56,349 nt of DNA from a virus. The stretch spans positions 1 to 56,349 of the IMG/VR virus record IMGVR_UViG_3300020477_000031, one strand, 5' to 3'. The notes beneath the pieces were generated by a model. That model was not told the origin of the DNA. It was given only the letters and a program-made list of their open reading frames with translations, and did not search any database. Both the position numbers and the translations under genes were made by a program. This document shows positions 16,549 to 24,923 of this stretch, in pieces (the stretch's first letter is position 1; every line of letters begins with the position of its first letter).

Positions 16549-17577
16549 ATGGCTAAAGGTTTAGATTGTGGTACATCATTTTATATATGTGCAACAGATG
16601 ATAGTATCAAAAAACAGAGGAATGCATTTTTGACTGTGGATGGAGACCCTAACCAGGTTAAACGTATGCTCAAAAGACAAAAAATTCCATTTGTACAAAA
16701 AGGAAATAAGATTCATATAGTTGGCCAACATGCTTTCAATTATGCTCAAATATTTTCATCTACAGAATTAAGAAGGCCAATGTCACAAGGTTTATTGAAC
16801 CCACAAGAAAAAGATGCTTTACCAGTATTGAATGCTATTATAGGTGAATTATTAGGAAAAGCTGGAGAAAATGAAGTATGTGTTTATTGTGTACCATCTA
16901 AACCTATTGATCAAACTCGTGAAGTGTCGTATCATGAAGATGTGTTGAAACAAATTATAGATACTTATGGATATAAAACTAAAGTAATTGAAGAAGCGGT
17001 TGCAATTGGATATGAAGGATTGATTGATGATGATTTAACTGGTGTTGCTATTTCAATGGGAGCTGGAATGTGTAATATATCAGTTATGTATCAAGGTATG
17101 TCTGCATTATCATTTTCAGTGGCTCGTGGTGGTGATTGGATTGATCAAAATGTTGCAAATGATACTGGTTCATCGAAAGCTAAGGTTCAATCGATTAAAG
17201 AGAGTTCAAATAATTTAGATTTAACTAAATCAGCTATAAATGATATCTATCAAGAAGAAAGTGAAGAATATAGTACTATACATGCAATCCGTTCTTATTA
17301 TGGTGCACTTATAAATTATTTATTGGTAAATTTAAAACATCAGTTTGAAAATACAGCTGATGTACCACAGTTTCCAAATGCAGTACCAATTGTTATAGGT
17401 GGTGGAACATCACTGGTTAAAGGATTTTTGGATGTGTTTAATGAACAGTTTAATCAAGATGATTTTCCAATTCAAATTAAAGAAATAAGATTAATTGAAG
17501 ATGCTCACACCGCCGTTTCTCGTGGTTGTTTAAGTGAAGCACAATTAATAGAGGAGGACGAAGATGAAATTGACTAG
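16549..17577 (+). CDS. Actin/MreB-superfamily ATPase-like protein
   Basis: 342 residues with all five sequence signatures of the actin fold in order: phosphate-1 GLDCGTS (4-10), connect-1 VIEEAVAIGYEG (146-157), phosphate-2 VAISMGAGMCNIS (166-178), adenosine IVIGGGTSLVKGF (281-293) and connect-2 DAHTAVSRGCL (318-328). The usual phosphate-2 Asp is absent (Ser169-Met170), so nucleotide hydrolysis may be altered. The C-terminus is acidic. Length fits MreB/ParM/crenactin rather than Hsp70. A filament, scaffold or DNA-positioning role is possible; it is unusual inside a capsid gene cluster. It overlaps the next gene by 14 nt. Confidence 0.8.
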   Translation: MAKGLDCGTSFYICATDDSIKKQRNAFLTVDGDPNQVKRMLKRQKIPFVQKGNKIHIVGQHAFNYAQIFSSTELRRPMSQGLLNPQEKDALPVLNAIIGELLGKAGENEVCVYCVPSKPIDQTREVSYHEDVLKQIIDTYGYKTKVIEEAVAIGYEGLIDDDLTGVAISMGAGMCNISVMYQGMSALSFSVARGGDWIDQNVANDTGSSKAKVQSIKESSNNLDLTKSAINDIYQEESEEYSTIHAIRSYYGALINYLLVNLKHQFENTADVPQFPNAVPIVIGGGTSLVKGFLDVFNEQFNQDDFPIQIKEIRLIEDAHTAVSRGCLSEAQLIEEDEDEID

Positions 17578-18274
17578 AAATCAACTTAAAGAATTGGTAA
17601 GGCAATCAATATCTGAATTGGATATGAAAAAGGCAAAAGCTAATATAAGAAAAACAGATTTGTATAAATCATATGGTGATTTCATGCCGGGATTAAAAGA
17701 TGATACAGATGAAGCAGTTGCAAAAGTTGCTTCAAAAGTATTCCCAACAATAAAACAAATGGCTAAAAAAGCCGCAAAAAATCCTAAAATTAAAAAAGCA
17801 GCAGTTGCTGGTGCCGGTGAATATGTTAGAAAGAAAGTAAAAAAAGAAGGTGGACCTGGTAGTGGTAGAAAAAAAGATGATGATGGATTTGATGTAGGTG
17901 GTCCTGCATACCCAAATGTACCAAAAGGTGCTAAAACTTCAAAACAAGCTAAAAAAATGTTGAAGAAAAAGAAAGTGAAAGAATCTGTTAAAAAATCAAT
18001 CAAAACAACTGTAAAAGAAGTTAAACAATGGATGAAAACATTGGAAGAAAATAGATATAGAAAACTTGTTAATGCAGATTGTCGTAGAGTATCTTGGTTG
18101 GTAAATAATAATTTGGCTGAAGATTATGATCAAATGCCAATTTCAATGCAAAAGAAATGGCCTAAAGCTCAATATGGTAAAGAAAGATATTTAGCTAAAG
18201 AATTTATAAAACATAAGAAAGCTGAACAAAAATTAAGAGAATCGATAAAAAGAATAGTTGAGAGGTTAATATGA
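17564..18274 (+). CDS. Tagged basic protein with GGPGSGRKK motif
   Basis: 236 residues starting MKLTRNQLKELVRQSISEL inside the end of the actin-like gene, after GAGGAGG. The tag carries L-K-E and I-S-E tripeptides. The middle is Ala/Lys-rich with GGPGSGRKKDDD, a flexible linker often seen in phage head proteins. The extreme C-terminus LRESIKRIVERL resembles the tag helix again. Strongly basic overall. Probable internal or core head protein (inference). Confidence 0.6.
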   Translation: MKLTRNQLKELVRQSISELDMKKAKANIRKTDLYKSYGDFMPGLKDDTDEAVAKVASKVFPTIKQMAKKAAKNPKIKKAAVAGAGEYVRKKVKKEGGPGSGRKKDDDGFDVGGPAYPNVPKGAKTSKQAKKMLKKKKVKESVKKSIKTTVKEVKQWMKTLEENRYRKLVNADCRRVSWLVNNNLAEDYDQMPISMQKKWPKAQYGKERYLAKEFIKHKKAEQKLRESIKRIVERLI

Positions 18275-18501
18275 AAAAAAGAAAAAGGGGTAATGAACTC
18301 ACAGGTTTACAAGTAAAGGTTTTTAATAATAATATAGAAAAGGCATTAAGAAAATTTAAAAAGAAAGTCAAAGATAGTAATTTGATGTTAGAATTGAAAA
18401 ATATATCACATTACGAAAAACCATCCGAAAAAAGACGAAAAAAAAGAAATTTAGCTAAATCACGTCAAAGATATAGACAAATTAAGCAAAATAACTATTA
18501 A
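18271..18501 (+). CDS. rpsU: Ribosomal protein bS21 homologue
   Basis: 76 residues matching small-subunit protein bS21 over nearly its whole length: the core VKVFNNNIEKALRKFKKKV corresponds to the bS21 helix with its R-F-K pattern, then NISHYEKPSEKRRKKRN corresponds to the diagnostic Y-EKPS-KR-RK segment. bS21 contacts the anti-Shine-Dalgarno helix of 16S rRNA and assists initiation. Phage copies of bS21 are known from viral metagenomes. Replacing host bS21 could favour late phage mRNAs (inference). It overlaps the preceding gene by 4 nt, placing its expression in the late head operon. Confidence 0.9.
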   Translation: MKKRKRGNELTGLQVKVFNNNIEKALRKFKKKVKDSNLMLELKNISHYEKPSEKRRKKRNLAKSRQRYRQIKQNNY

Positions 18502-18509
18502 TTTTTAAT

Positions 18510-18537
18510 AAAAATTAATTATTTTTTATTAATTTTT
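18510..18537 (+). terminator. A+T-only inverted repeat after rpsU, possible weak terminator
   Basis: AAAAATTAAT and ATTAATTTTT form a perfect 10-bp stem with an 8-nt T-rich loop, 8 nt after the bS21 stop. The lack of G-C pairs makes the stem weak, so termination is uncertain. It separates the small-protein operon from the scaffold promoter. Confidence 0.3.
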
Positions 18538-18538
18538 A

Positions 18539-18550
18539 TATTTATATGTG
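18539..18550 (+). promoter_or_regulatory. Late-promoter-like motif upstream of scaffold
   Basis: TATTTATATGTG in the 160-nt gap before the scaffold gene. This copy is 123 nt from the ATG at 18662, giving a longer leader than the other copies. The leader contains an imperfect repeat around CACCGTTCATTTATACGGTG (18564-18583), whose ends CACCGT and ACGGTG can pair as a hairpin. Confidence 0.5.
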
Positions 18551-18661
18551 AACAATCCTCAATACACCGTTCATTTATACGGTGTCTAAATATTCGATTA
18601 AAATATTAAACTTTCTAATAAGTTTAGATTCCAATAGTAAAAAATTATAGGAGAATTAATT

Positions 18662-19837
18662 ATGTCTGATTTATTAAAAGAGGCTATTGCAGATGCTAAG
18701 GCTGTTCGTGAAACTGCATTGAAAAATGCAAAGATAGCGTTAGAAGAAGCATTTACGCCAAAAATTAAATCTATGTTGTCTGCCAAACTTCGTGAAGAAG
18801 AACCTTTTGAAGACGAAGAGGAATTTGGTGGAGAAGAGGAAATTCCTGCTGAAGAACCTGTTGCTGAAATACCTGCAGCAGAACCTGAATTGGAAGTTCC
18901 TGGTGAAGAAGTTCCTGAAGATGAAGTTGAAGAAAACATCATTGAACTTAATGGTCAATCTTTTCGTTTAGTTCCAGTTATGTCTGAAGAAGAAGATGAA
19001 TTTGGTGGGGAAGAAGAACTTCCTGCTGAAGAACCTTTTGAAGACGAAGAAGATGAACTGGATCTTGAATCTGTGATAAAAGAGCTTGAAGGTGAAATCG
19101 AAGAAGGTGAAGAAGAAGTTGATGAAGGTGCCGAAGTACCTGGAGATGGTCACGAAAAAAATGTTGAAGGTGATGAAAAACCTGAACATGTTGGCGGATC
19201 AATTGAAGGTGGTGGACCACTGAAAGAACAAGAAGACGAAGACGAAGACGAAGACGAAAAAGTTTATGAAATTAATTTAAATGAACTAGAAGATGAAGAT
19301 GAAGAAGAAACTGTAGATGAACAATCTGATTCATCTGATATTGGTAACGGAGATAATGTAGTTGATGTTGCTGATGGCAGTGATGAAGAAGATCCTGGTA
19401 AAAATGAAGATAAACCACTTGATGGTAAACCATTTGACGGTGTCGGACCATTTAAAGAATCTTATCAATCTGTAGTAGCTAGTTTAAATGAACATAAAGA
19501 AGCTGTTAAGTTTTTGAAAGATAAACTTCATGAAGTGAATATTCTTAACGCAAAATTATTGTATACAAACAAGTTATTCAGAGAATTTGTGTTAGCTAAT
19601 GATGAAAAATATAGAATAGTAGAAACATTTGATAGAGCCCAAACGGTTCGTGAAATTAAATTAGTTTATACTACATTAGCTGAAAGTTATTCAAAAGCTC
19701 CAAATGTTAGTAAGAATAAACTTAAAGAATCAGCTAGTTCTAAATCTGGATCAACAAAACCTCAAAAGAAAATTATTTCTGAGGAATCAAATGTTGCAGA
19801 TAGATTTAAATTCTTGGCTGGTTTAGGAAAGAAATAA
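18662..19837 (+). CDS. 22: Prohead core scaffold protein (gp22-like)
   Basis: 391 residues, extremely acidic in the centre (long Glu/Asp tracts, about residues 45-260), with helical ends. It sits directly before the capsid gene as T4 gp22 does, and would fill the prohead core and be digested by gp21. The N-terminus MSDLLKEAIADAK includes L-K-E. The C-terminal part (SLNEHKEAVKFLKDKLHEVN to TTLAESYSK) is a coiled-coil-like core domain. An internal duplication is visible: EEFGGEEEIPAEEP (53-66) and DEFGGEEELPAEEP (112-125). Identification rests on composition and synteny. Confidence 0.8.
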   Translation: MSDLLKEAIADAKAVRETALKNAKIALEEAFTPKIKSMLSAKLREEEPFEDEEEFGGEEEIPAEEPVAEIPAAEPELEVPGEEVPEDEVEENIIELNGQSFRLVPVMSEEEDEFGGEEELPAEEPFEDEEDELDLESVIKELEGEIEEGEEEVDEGAEVPGDGHEKNVEGDEKPEHVGGSIEGGGPLKEQEDEDEDEDEKVYEINLNELEDEDEEETVDEQSDSSDIGNGDNVVDVADGSDEEDPGKNEDKPLDGKPFDGVGPFKESYQSVVASLNEHKEAVKFLKDKLHEVNILNAKLLYTNKLFREFVLANDEKYRIVETFDRAQTVREIKLVYTTLAESYSKAPNVSKNKLKESASSKSGSTKPQKKIISEESNVADRFKFLAGLGKK

Positions 19838-19870
19838 TTTTTAATTTTAAATTGTAAAGGAGATTAGATC

Positions 19871-21547
19871 ATGAGTGATACTAATTATATCAAAGACGCC
19901 CTATTGGATTCGGGGTATCATAGAAAACTTAAAGAAGAATCCAAAGGTCTCGTTAACAAATGGGATAAAACAGGACTATTAGAAGGATTAGACGGTAGTT
20001 ATGAAAAGTCTGGTATGGCTATTTTATTAGAAAATCAAGCCAAACAACTTTTAGATGAAGTGAATGCTACATCAACTACTGCAAATTCTGAAGAATGGTC
20101 TGGTGTTGCACTTCCATTAGTTAGACGAATATTTGCTGAAATATCTGCACAAGATTTTGTGTCAGTTCAACCAATGAATTTACCATCTGGTCTTGTATTT
20201 TATATGGACTTTAAATATGGATCAAATCGTGCTGGTGATGTAAATACTGAATCTATATATGGTACAACTGGTCCTAAATCACCATTTCAAGGTCAAGGTC
20301 AAACAGAAAATAGTTCTCCATTTCCTGAAGGTGGTTTCTATGGTGCTGGTCAGTATGGATATACACATGCTAGTGCATCTACACCAGCTCATGGTACTGG
20401 TGCTGCAGCTGCAACTTTAGCTCAGTTAGATTATGATTCTGATTATTCAGCATCTAATGCTGGTAATTTGACAGCAGTTACATTTGTTGGTCTGGCTACA
20501 GCTTCAAATGCTGATTTATCTTCAGTTAAAGCTTGGACATTCTATTCATCTTCAACAGCTGGTACTGATGATGGGTTATATACTAAATTAGGTACTGGTG
20601 GTGTAATACCACAATTTACTAAAGTATCTGGTAATGATGTAACTGTAGTCATTAAAGATACAGCTCAAGATCTTGTTGATACACCTGCAGATACGATAAA
20701 AACTACTGTTTGGTTTTTACAAACTCCACAATCACATGATCGTGGTGATTTTGAAGATAAGACTGGTGGTGGAATAAAAGGAACTGATATTGATATTCCT
20801 GAAGTAAGCCTTGACTTGAAATCAGATACCATAGTTGCTAAAACTCGTAAGTTAAAAGCTGTATGGACACCTGAACTAGCTCAAGATTTAAATGCTTATC
20901 ATTCAATTGACGCTGAAGCAGAATTAACAGCAATGTTATCTGAATACATTTCAATGGAAATCGATTTAGAAATCCTTGATATGATATCAAAAGATGCAGT
21001 TACTGTTGATTATTGGTCAGCTAAAGTTGGATTCCAATGGGATGGAACATCAGCATTTACTGATAATAGTGGTCAAGCTTCATTAGCTTACACAATTAAT
21101 GAATGGTGGCAAACACTTGGAAATAAAATCCAAAAAATGTCAAATAAAATTCATCAATTAACACTTCGTGGTGGTGCTAACTTCTTAGTTTGTTCTCCAC
21201 AAGTTGCTACTATTCTTGAATCAATTCCTGGATATAATGTAACAACAGATGGTACACAATCCCAATTCGCTATGGGCGTACAAAAAATAGGTAATCTACA
21301 AAATAGATGGACTGTATATAAAAATCCATATATGACAAGTAATGAAATTCTTGTCGGATTTAGAGGTAATAATTTCTTAGAAACTGGTGCGGTATACGCT
21401 CCATATGTTCCATTGATTATGACTCCTCTTGTATATGATCCAGATAACTTCACTCCAAGAAAAGGTGTGATGACAAGATACGCTAAGAAAATGGTTCGTC
21501 CTGAATTTTATGGTAAAATATATGTACACGGTATTGAAACTGTATAA
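19871..21547 (+). CDS. 23: Major capsid protein (gp23-like)
   Basis: 558 residues starting after AAAGGAG. HK97-fold shell subunit. The region VALPLVRRIFAEISAQDFVS followed by VQPMNLPSGLVFYMDFKYG is the typical start of the mature T4-like protein. A likely gp21 cleavage follows L-D-E at Glu63, close to the Glu65 site of T4. The N-terminal 63 residues are helical and scaffold-like. The C-terminus contains the conserved VYAPYVPLIMTPLVYDPDNF-type segment. A strong terminator follows, as expected for the most abundant product. Confidence 0.95.
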   Translation: MSDTNYIKDALLDSGYHRKLKEESKGLVNKWDKTGLLEGLDGSYEKSGMAILLENQAKQLLDEVNATSTTANSEEWSGVALPLVRRIFAEISAQDFVSVQPMNLPSGLVFYMDFKYGSNRAGDVNTESIYGTTGPKSPFQGQGQTENSSPFPEGGFYGAGQYGYTHASASTPAHGTGAAAATLAQLDYDSDYSASNAGNLTAVTFVGLATASNADLSSVKAWTFYSSSTAGTDDGLYTKLGTGGVIPQFTKVSGNDVTVVIKDTAQDLVDTPADTIKTTVWFLQTPQSHDRGDFEDKTGGGIKGTDIDIPEVSLDLKSDTIVAKTRKLKAVWTPELAQDLNAYHSIDAEAELTAMLSEYISMEIDLEILDMISKDAVTVDYWSAKVGFQWDGTSAFTDNSGQASLAYTINEWWQTLGNKIQKMSNKIHQLTLRGGANFLVCSPQVATILESIPGYNVTTDGTQSQFAMGVQKIGNLQNRWTVYKNPYMTSNEILVGFRGNNFLETGAVYAPYVPLIMTPLVYDPDNFTPRKGVMTRYAKKMVRPEFYGKIYVHGIETV

Positions 21548-21590
21548 CTATAAATCATAAATAATAAAGGGTTAAACCTTAAATAAGAAA

Positions 21591-21619
21591 AAGAGCTATC
21601 AAATGATAGCTCTTTTTTT
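21591..21619 (+). terminator. Rho-independent terminator after major capsid gene
   Basis: A 10-bp perfect stem AAGAGCTATC/GATAGCTCTT with a 4-nt loop followed by seven T residues, 44 nt after the capsid stop codon. Confidence 0.9.
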
Positions 21620-21629
21620 ATATGTATGA

Positions 21630-21640
21630 TATTTATAATC
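21630..21640 (+). promoter_or_regulatory. Late-promoter-like motif upstream of neck genes
   Basis: TATTTATAATC, immediately after the capsid terminator and 37 nt before ATG 21667. It matches the recurrent element although the downstream RTG is absent. Confidence 0.5.
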
Positions 21641-21666
21641 GGTAAGTACTATTTTTGGAGAATTTA

Positions 21667-22857
21667 ATGGCAGATAAATTTCAATACACATATTCAGATC
21701 CTACGATAAGCACTAATGCATCTGGTTCTACACCATATGGTATATACGATTCAGATTCAACATTTGCTACTGAAAGTATTAATGTGTGTAAATTTGTTGC
21801 TAGGAGATTAGGACATCCTGTAATGCAACTTGAATTTGATTCAGGTTCAATTTATGCTATGTTTGAAGAATCTGTATCAGAATATTCATTACATGTTAAT
21901 AATTATAATATAAAGAATTGGATGTGGAATCAATATGGTTCTGATGCTAAAATAACTGGATCTCTTGGTACTGGTACTTTACAAACACAGCATCCTAATA
22001 TGGGTACAAGTATAGTTTTATCGGAACAATACGGACAAGCTGCTGTAATAGGTGGTAATGTTAATTTGTATAGTGGATCTATCACTTTGTCAAAGGATGT
22101 ACAAGAATATAATTTACAAGAAATTTATAGTTCATCACTGGCAACTGCTGGTAGTGAAAATAAAAGAATTTCTGTACAAAGGGTTTATAACTATGGACCT
22201 TCAGCTATAACACGATTTTATGATCCATTTGTTGGTGCTTATGATCAAAGAATGATGTTGGATGAATTTGGTATGTCTTCATACGCACCAGCAGCTACAT
22301 TTATGATGAGTCCAATTTATTATGATATTTTAAGGGCTAATTCTATAGAAACTAGTGATAAAATAAGAAGATCTAATTATTCTTTTGAAATAAATAATAA
22401 TAAAGTTAAAATATTTCCACGACCAAGTGATAACGATGATGGTTTAAAAGTATGGTTTGAATATCAAATTAAAGATGAATTAAATTCTACTACTAGGGAC
22501 TATACATCAAATGGTATTTCTGATCCAAGTAATGTACCTTATAAATTTATTGAATATCAAAGTATTAATGCACCAGGTCGTCAATGGATACGTAAATATA
22601 CACTGGCATTATCAAAAGAATTATTGGGTATTATCAGAAGTAAATATGCGTCTATGCCAATCCCTAATGGCGATGTAACACTTGATGGTGAAGGTTTGAA
22701 GGCCGAAGGGAGAGAAGAAAAACAACAATTGTTAGATGAATTAAAAGAATTTTTAGAATCTGTTTCATTAACAGAAAAAACGAAGGCTGAAGCGGAAGAA
22801 GCTGAAGCAAATCAACAAGTATTAAATAAGGCACCACTAAACATTTATATAGGATAA
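21667..22857 (+). CDS. 13: Neck protein (gp13-like)
   Basis: Start ATG 21667 after TTTGGAG; the in-frame TTG 21655 is upstream of that ribosome site. 396 residues. The early segment CKFVARRLGHPVMQLEFDSG followed by IYAMFEESVSEYS matches the start of gp13-type neck proteins, which close the filled head and accept the tail. A long Gly/Ser-rich insertion follows, and the C-terminus is a Glu/Ala coiled coil. Position after gp23 and before gp14/gp15 supports the call. Family assignment is from pattern memory only. Confidence 0.65.
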   Translation: MADKFQYTYSDPTISTNASGSTPYGIYDSDSTFATESINVCKFVARRLGHPVMQLEFDSGSIYAMFEESVSEYSLHVNNYNIKNWMWNQYGSDAKITGSLGTGTLQTQHPNMGTSIVLSEQYGQAAVIGGNVNLYSGSITLSKDVQEYNLQEIYSSSLATAGSENKRISVQRVYNYGPSAITRFYDPFVGAYDQRMMLDEFGMSSYAPAATFMMSPIYYDILRANSIETSDKIRRSNYSFEINNNKVKIFPRPSDNDDGLKVWFEYQIKDELNSTTRDYTSNGISDPSNVPYKFIEYQSINAPGRQWIRKYTLALSKELLGIIRSKYASMPIPNGDVTLDGEGLKAEGREEKQQLLDELKEFLESVSLTEKTKAEAEEAEANQQVLNKAPLNIYIG

Positions 22858-22861
22858 CATT

Positions 22862-23332
22862 ATGGCAACTAAACCATTTTTTGTACCAAGTAAAGAAGTA
22901 AGTTTTATTGATTCTGTAAATGAAGAATTGATTGATGCGGTTGTTGGCCAATCAGTTGATATTTATAAAGTATCTTTAGATGAAACTAATTCTAATATTT
23001 ATGGTGAAGCTGCAGATGGTATCAAAACATTCGAAAAAGGATTTAGAGTTAATTGCTTGATACAATTTAATGCACCTGAAACATTACAAGATGAATTCGG
23101 GCCAGATACAAATTCAAGTATTGAATTATTTTTTCATAGAAATTCCTTGAGTGGTTCTAATTTTTATCCTGAAATTGGTGATATAGTGGATTGGAATGAT
23201 TTCTATTGGGAAATGAATTCTGTTACAGAACCACAATTAATAAGTGGTCATTATGATTATAAACATCAAGTAGTAGCAACAGCGCATAGAACTAGATTGT
23301 CTAATGTTAATTTTGAACAAAGGGTGATGTAA
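22862..23332 (+). CDS. 14: Neck protein (gp14-like)
   Basis: 156 residues, beta-rich, with DIYKVSLDETNSNIYGEAAD, the type of segment found in gp14 proteins of marine T4-like phages, then a domain containing PEIGDIVDWNDFYWEMNSV. It is shorter than T4 gp14. With gp13 and gp15 it would complete the head-tail connector. Starts 4 nt after the gp13-like stop. Confidence 0.6.
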   Translation: MATKPFFVPSKEVSFIDSVNEELIDAVVGQSVDIYKVSLDETNSNIYGEAADGIKTFEKGFRVNCLIQFNAPETLQDEFGPDTNSSIELFFHRNSLSGSNFYPEIGDIVDWNDFYWEMNSVTEPQLISGHYDYKHQVVATAHRTRLSNVNFEQRVM

Positions 23333-23333
23333 T

Positions 23334-23675
23334 ATGTCAGTTAAACCTTTAAAAGTTGGGAAAAGTTTTTTTATACAAAGTAATTTGAAAAAACAAGTTA
23401 ATAAACCAGTTCATAAAGTTGAAAAAATACAAGAACAAAAAAATCAAAGCATTGATATAAATGACTTGATGGGGAAATTAATCAATAAAATAGATAATAT
23501 ACCAACTAATGTTTATGGTGAAAATTATAAAAAGACTGATGTGATAGATGTTGATATTAAAAAACAAATTTTGATAGATAAAGTTGATAAAAATGCAGTT
23601 AAGTCACAAGTATTTGAAGGTAAAGTTAATAATAAAGTTGATAAACTAAGAAACCTAAGAAGAAGGAATAAATAA
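23334..23675 (+). CDS. Small Lys-rich protein sharing a C-terminal tail module
   Basis: 113 residues, very polar and Lys/Asn/Asp-rich, probably unstructured. It starts MSVKPLKVGKSFF; the next gene also starts MSVK. The C-terminal VIDVDIKKQILIDK ... GKVNNKVDKLRNLRRR is alignable with the end of the membrane protein at 15755. It lies between the gp14-like and gp15-like genes and overlaps the latter by one base. Function unknown. Confidence 0.55.
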   Translation: MSVKPLKVGKSFFIQSNLKKQVNKPVHKVEKIQEQKNQSIDINDLMGKLINKIDNIPTNVYGENYKKTDVIDVDIKKQILIDKVDKNAVKSQVFEGKVNNKVDKLRNLRRRNK

Positions 23676-24544
23676 TGTCAGTTAAAGAAATAAAAACAGG
23701 AATAAAAGAACCTATAATTCCAGGTCCAAATCAAGTTGATTCTGTTAATAGAGCTGAACAAGTATCGAGAAAGAATTATAAAAATAGAAGTGGTAATAGA
23801 GAATCTACAGTAACACCTGGACTTAATTTTTCAACAGATAATGAAATAAATATAAAGGATTTGGATACAGTCGTTATCAGTCATATGAAAAATATAATGA
23901 AAATAAAAATTAATATTAACAATGAAATGGTTGATTTACCAATTTTATATGGTAATGAAGAAAGATGGGCATCAGCCAGAAAAAATGGTTTGTTGCGAGA
24001 TAAAAATGGATCTTTAATTTTACCACTATTGATGTTGAAAAGAACTGTAGTGGAATTTAATGAAGAAATACCATCTTATAAACATGATTTGACTAATGAA
24101 TTTGTACAAGTTGTTAGGTCTTCATCATATTCTCAAGATAATATATATTCCAATTTTAATTTACAACAAGGTATAAGTCCTGTTAATGATGTAGTTGTTA
24201 CTGGTTTACCTCAACATGTGATATGTAATTATGAATTTATAATATGGACACAATATATAGAACAGATGAATAATATAATGGAAGAATTTATAAGTCAACA
24301 TGGTGTTTATTGGGGAGATAAAACATCTTATAGATTTTTGTGTAGTGTTGATGGTGGGTTGAATGATGCATCTGAGATAGATCAAGCGGGTGATAGAGCG
24401 GTTAAAACTAATTTTAATTTATCGTTGAAGGGATATTTATTGCCAAGAATTATTAAAAATGTTGTTGAAAAGAAAAGGTTTAATGCCCGTAAATTTTCTA
24501 CACCAAAAAAGATTGTTTTTGAAGAAAAAATTGAACTTTCGTAA
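23675..24544 (+). CDS. 15: Tail terminator/sheath stabiliser (gp15-like)
   Basis: 289 residues. The central MVDLPILYGNEERWASARKN and the following PLLMLKRTVVEF strand match the pattern of gp15, the hexameric ring that caps the completed tail and holds the sheath. It lies after gp13/gp14-like genes and before the sheath gene. The C-terminal 30 residues are basic and look flexible. Assignment comes from motif and order; T4 gp15 is 272 residues, similar in length. Confidence 0.65.
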   Translation: MSVKEIKTGIKEPIIPGPNQVDSVNRAEQVSRKNYKNRSGNRESTVTPGLNFSTDNEINIKDLDTVVISHMKNIMKIKININNEMVDLPILYGNEERWASARKNGLLRDKNGSLILPLLMLKRTVVEFNEEIPSYKHDLTNEFVQVVRSSSYSQDNIYSNFNLQQGISPVNDVVVTGLPQHVICNYEFIIWTQYIEQMNNIMEEFISQHGVYWGDKTSYRFLCSVDGGLNDASEIDQAGDRAVKTNFNLSLKGYLLPRIIKNVVEKKRFNARKFSTPKKIVFEEKIELS

Positions 24545-24554
24545 AATAAGTATA

Positions 24555-24566
24555 TATTTATATATG
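24555..24566 (+). promoter_or_regulatory. Late-promoter-like motif
   Basis: TATTTATATATG, 41 nt before ATG 24596, identical to the copy at 8240. Confidence 0.6.
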
Positions 24567-24595
24567 ATTATTAGTATAAGTTACAGGAGGTTATA

Positions 24596-24868
24596 ATGTC
24601 AGAAGAAATAAAATTCACTGATAAAGAAGTGGAATCTTTGAAGGAATTACAAAAAAATTATTTGAAGATTCAAAATGAATTTGGTCAAATAACAATTACT
24701 AGAGTTAATTTAAAAAAACAATTAGAAGAATTAGATAAAATAGAAACTGAAAAACAACAGGAATTTGAAAATATTCAAAATAATGAAAGAGATATCGTAG
24801 ATGAACTTACGAAAAAATATGGACAAGGAACTCTTGACCCATCCACAGGAATTTTCACAAAAAAATAG
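24596..24868 (+). CDS. Small coiled-coil protein, unknown
   Basis: 90 residues with its own late-type promoter and a strong AGGAGG ribosome site. About 65 residues are a Glu/Lys/Gln coiled coil, followed by a short motif KYGQGTLDPSTGIF. It lies between the tail terminator and sheath genes, so a tail-assembly accessory role is plausible. No family recognised. Confidence 0.6.
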   Translation: MSEEIKFTDKEVESLKELQKNYLKIQNEFGQITITRVNLKKQLEELDKIETEKQQEFENIQNNERDIVDELTKKYGQGTLDPSTGIFTKK

Positions 24869-24911
24869 ATCATATCTATTATAATTGTAATTGTTTGACA
24901 GTAACATTTGA

Positions 24912-24923
24912 TATTTATTAATG
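24912..24923 (+). promoter_or_regulatory. Late-promoter-like motif upstream of sheath
   Basis: TATTTATTAATG, 41 nt before ATG 24953. A TTGACA at 24895-24900 lies upstream but has no well-spaced -10 box, so the late motif is the better candidate. Confidence 0.55.

Noticed and set aside
18978-19220. Long antisense ORFs opposite the scaffold gene
   Set aside because: They arise from Glu/Asp codon repeats (GAA/GAT read backwards as TTC/ATC) and encode biased Phe/His/Leu tracts with no ribosome site.
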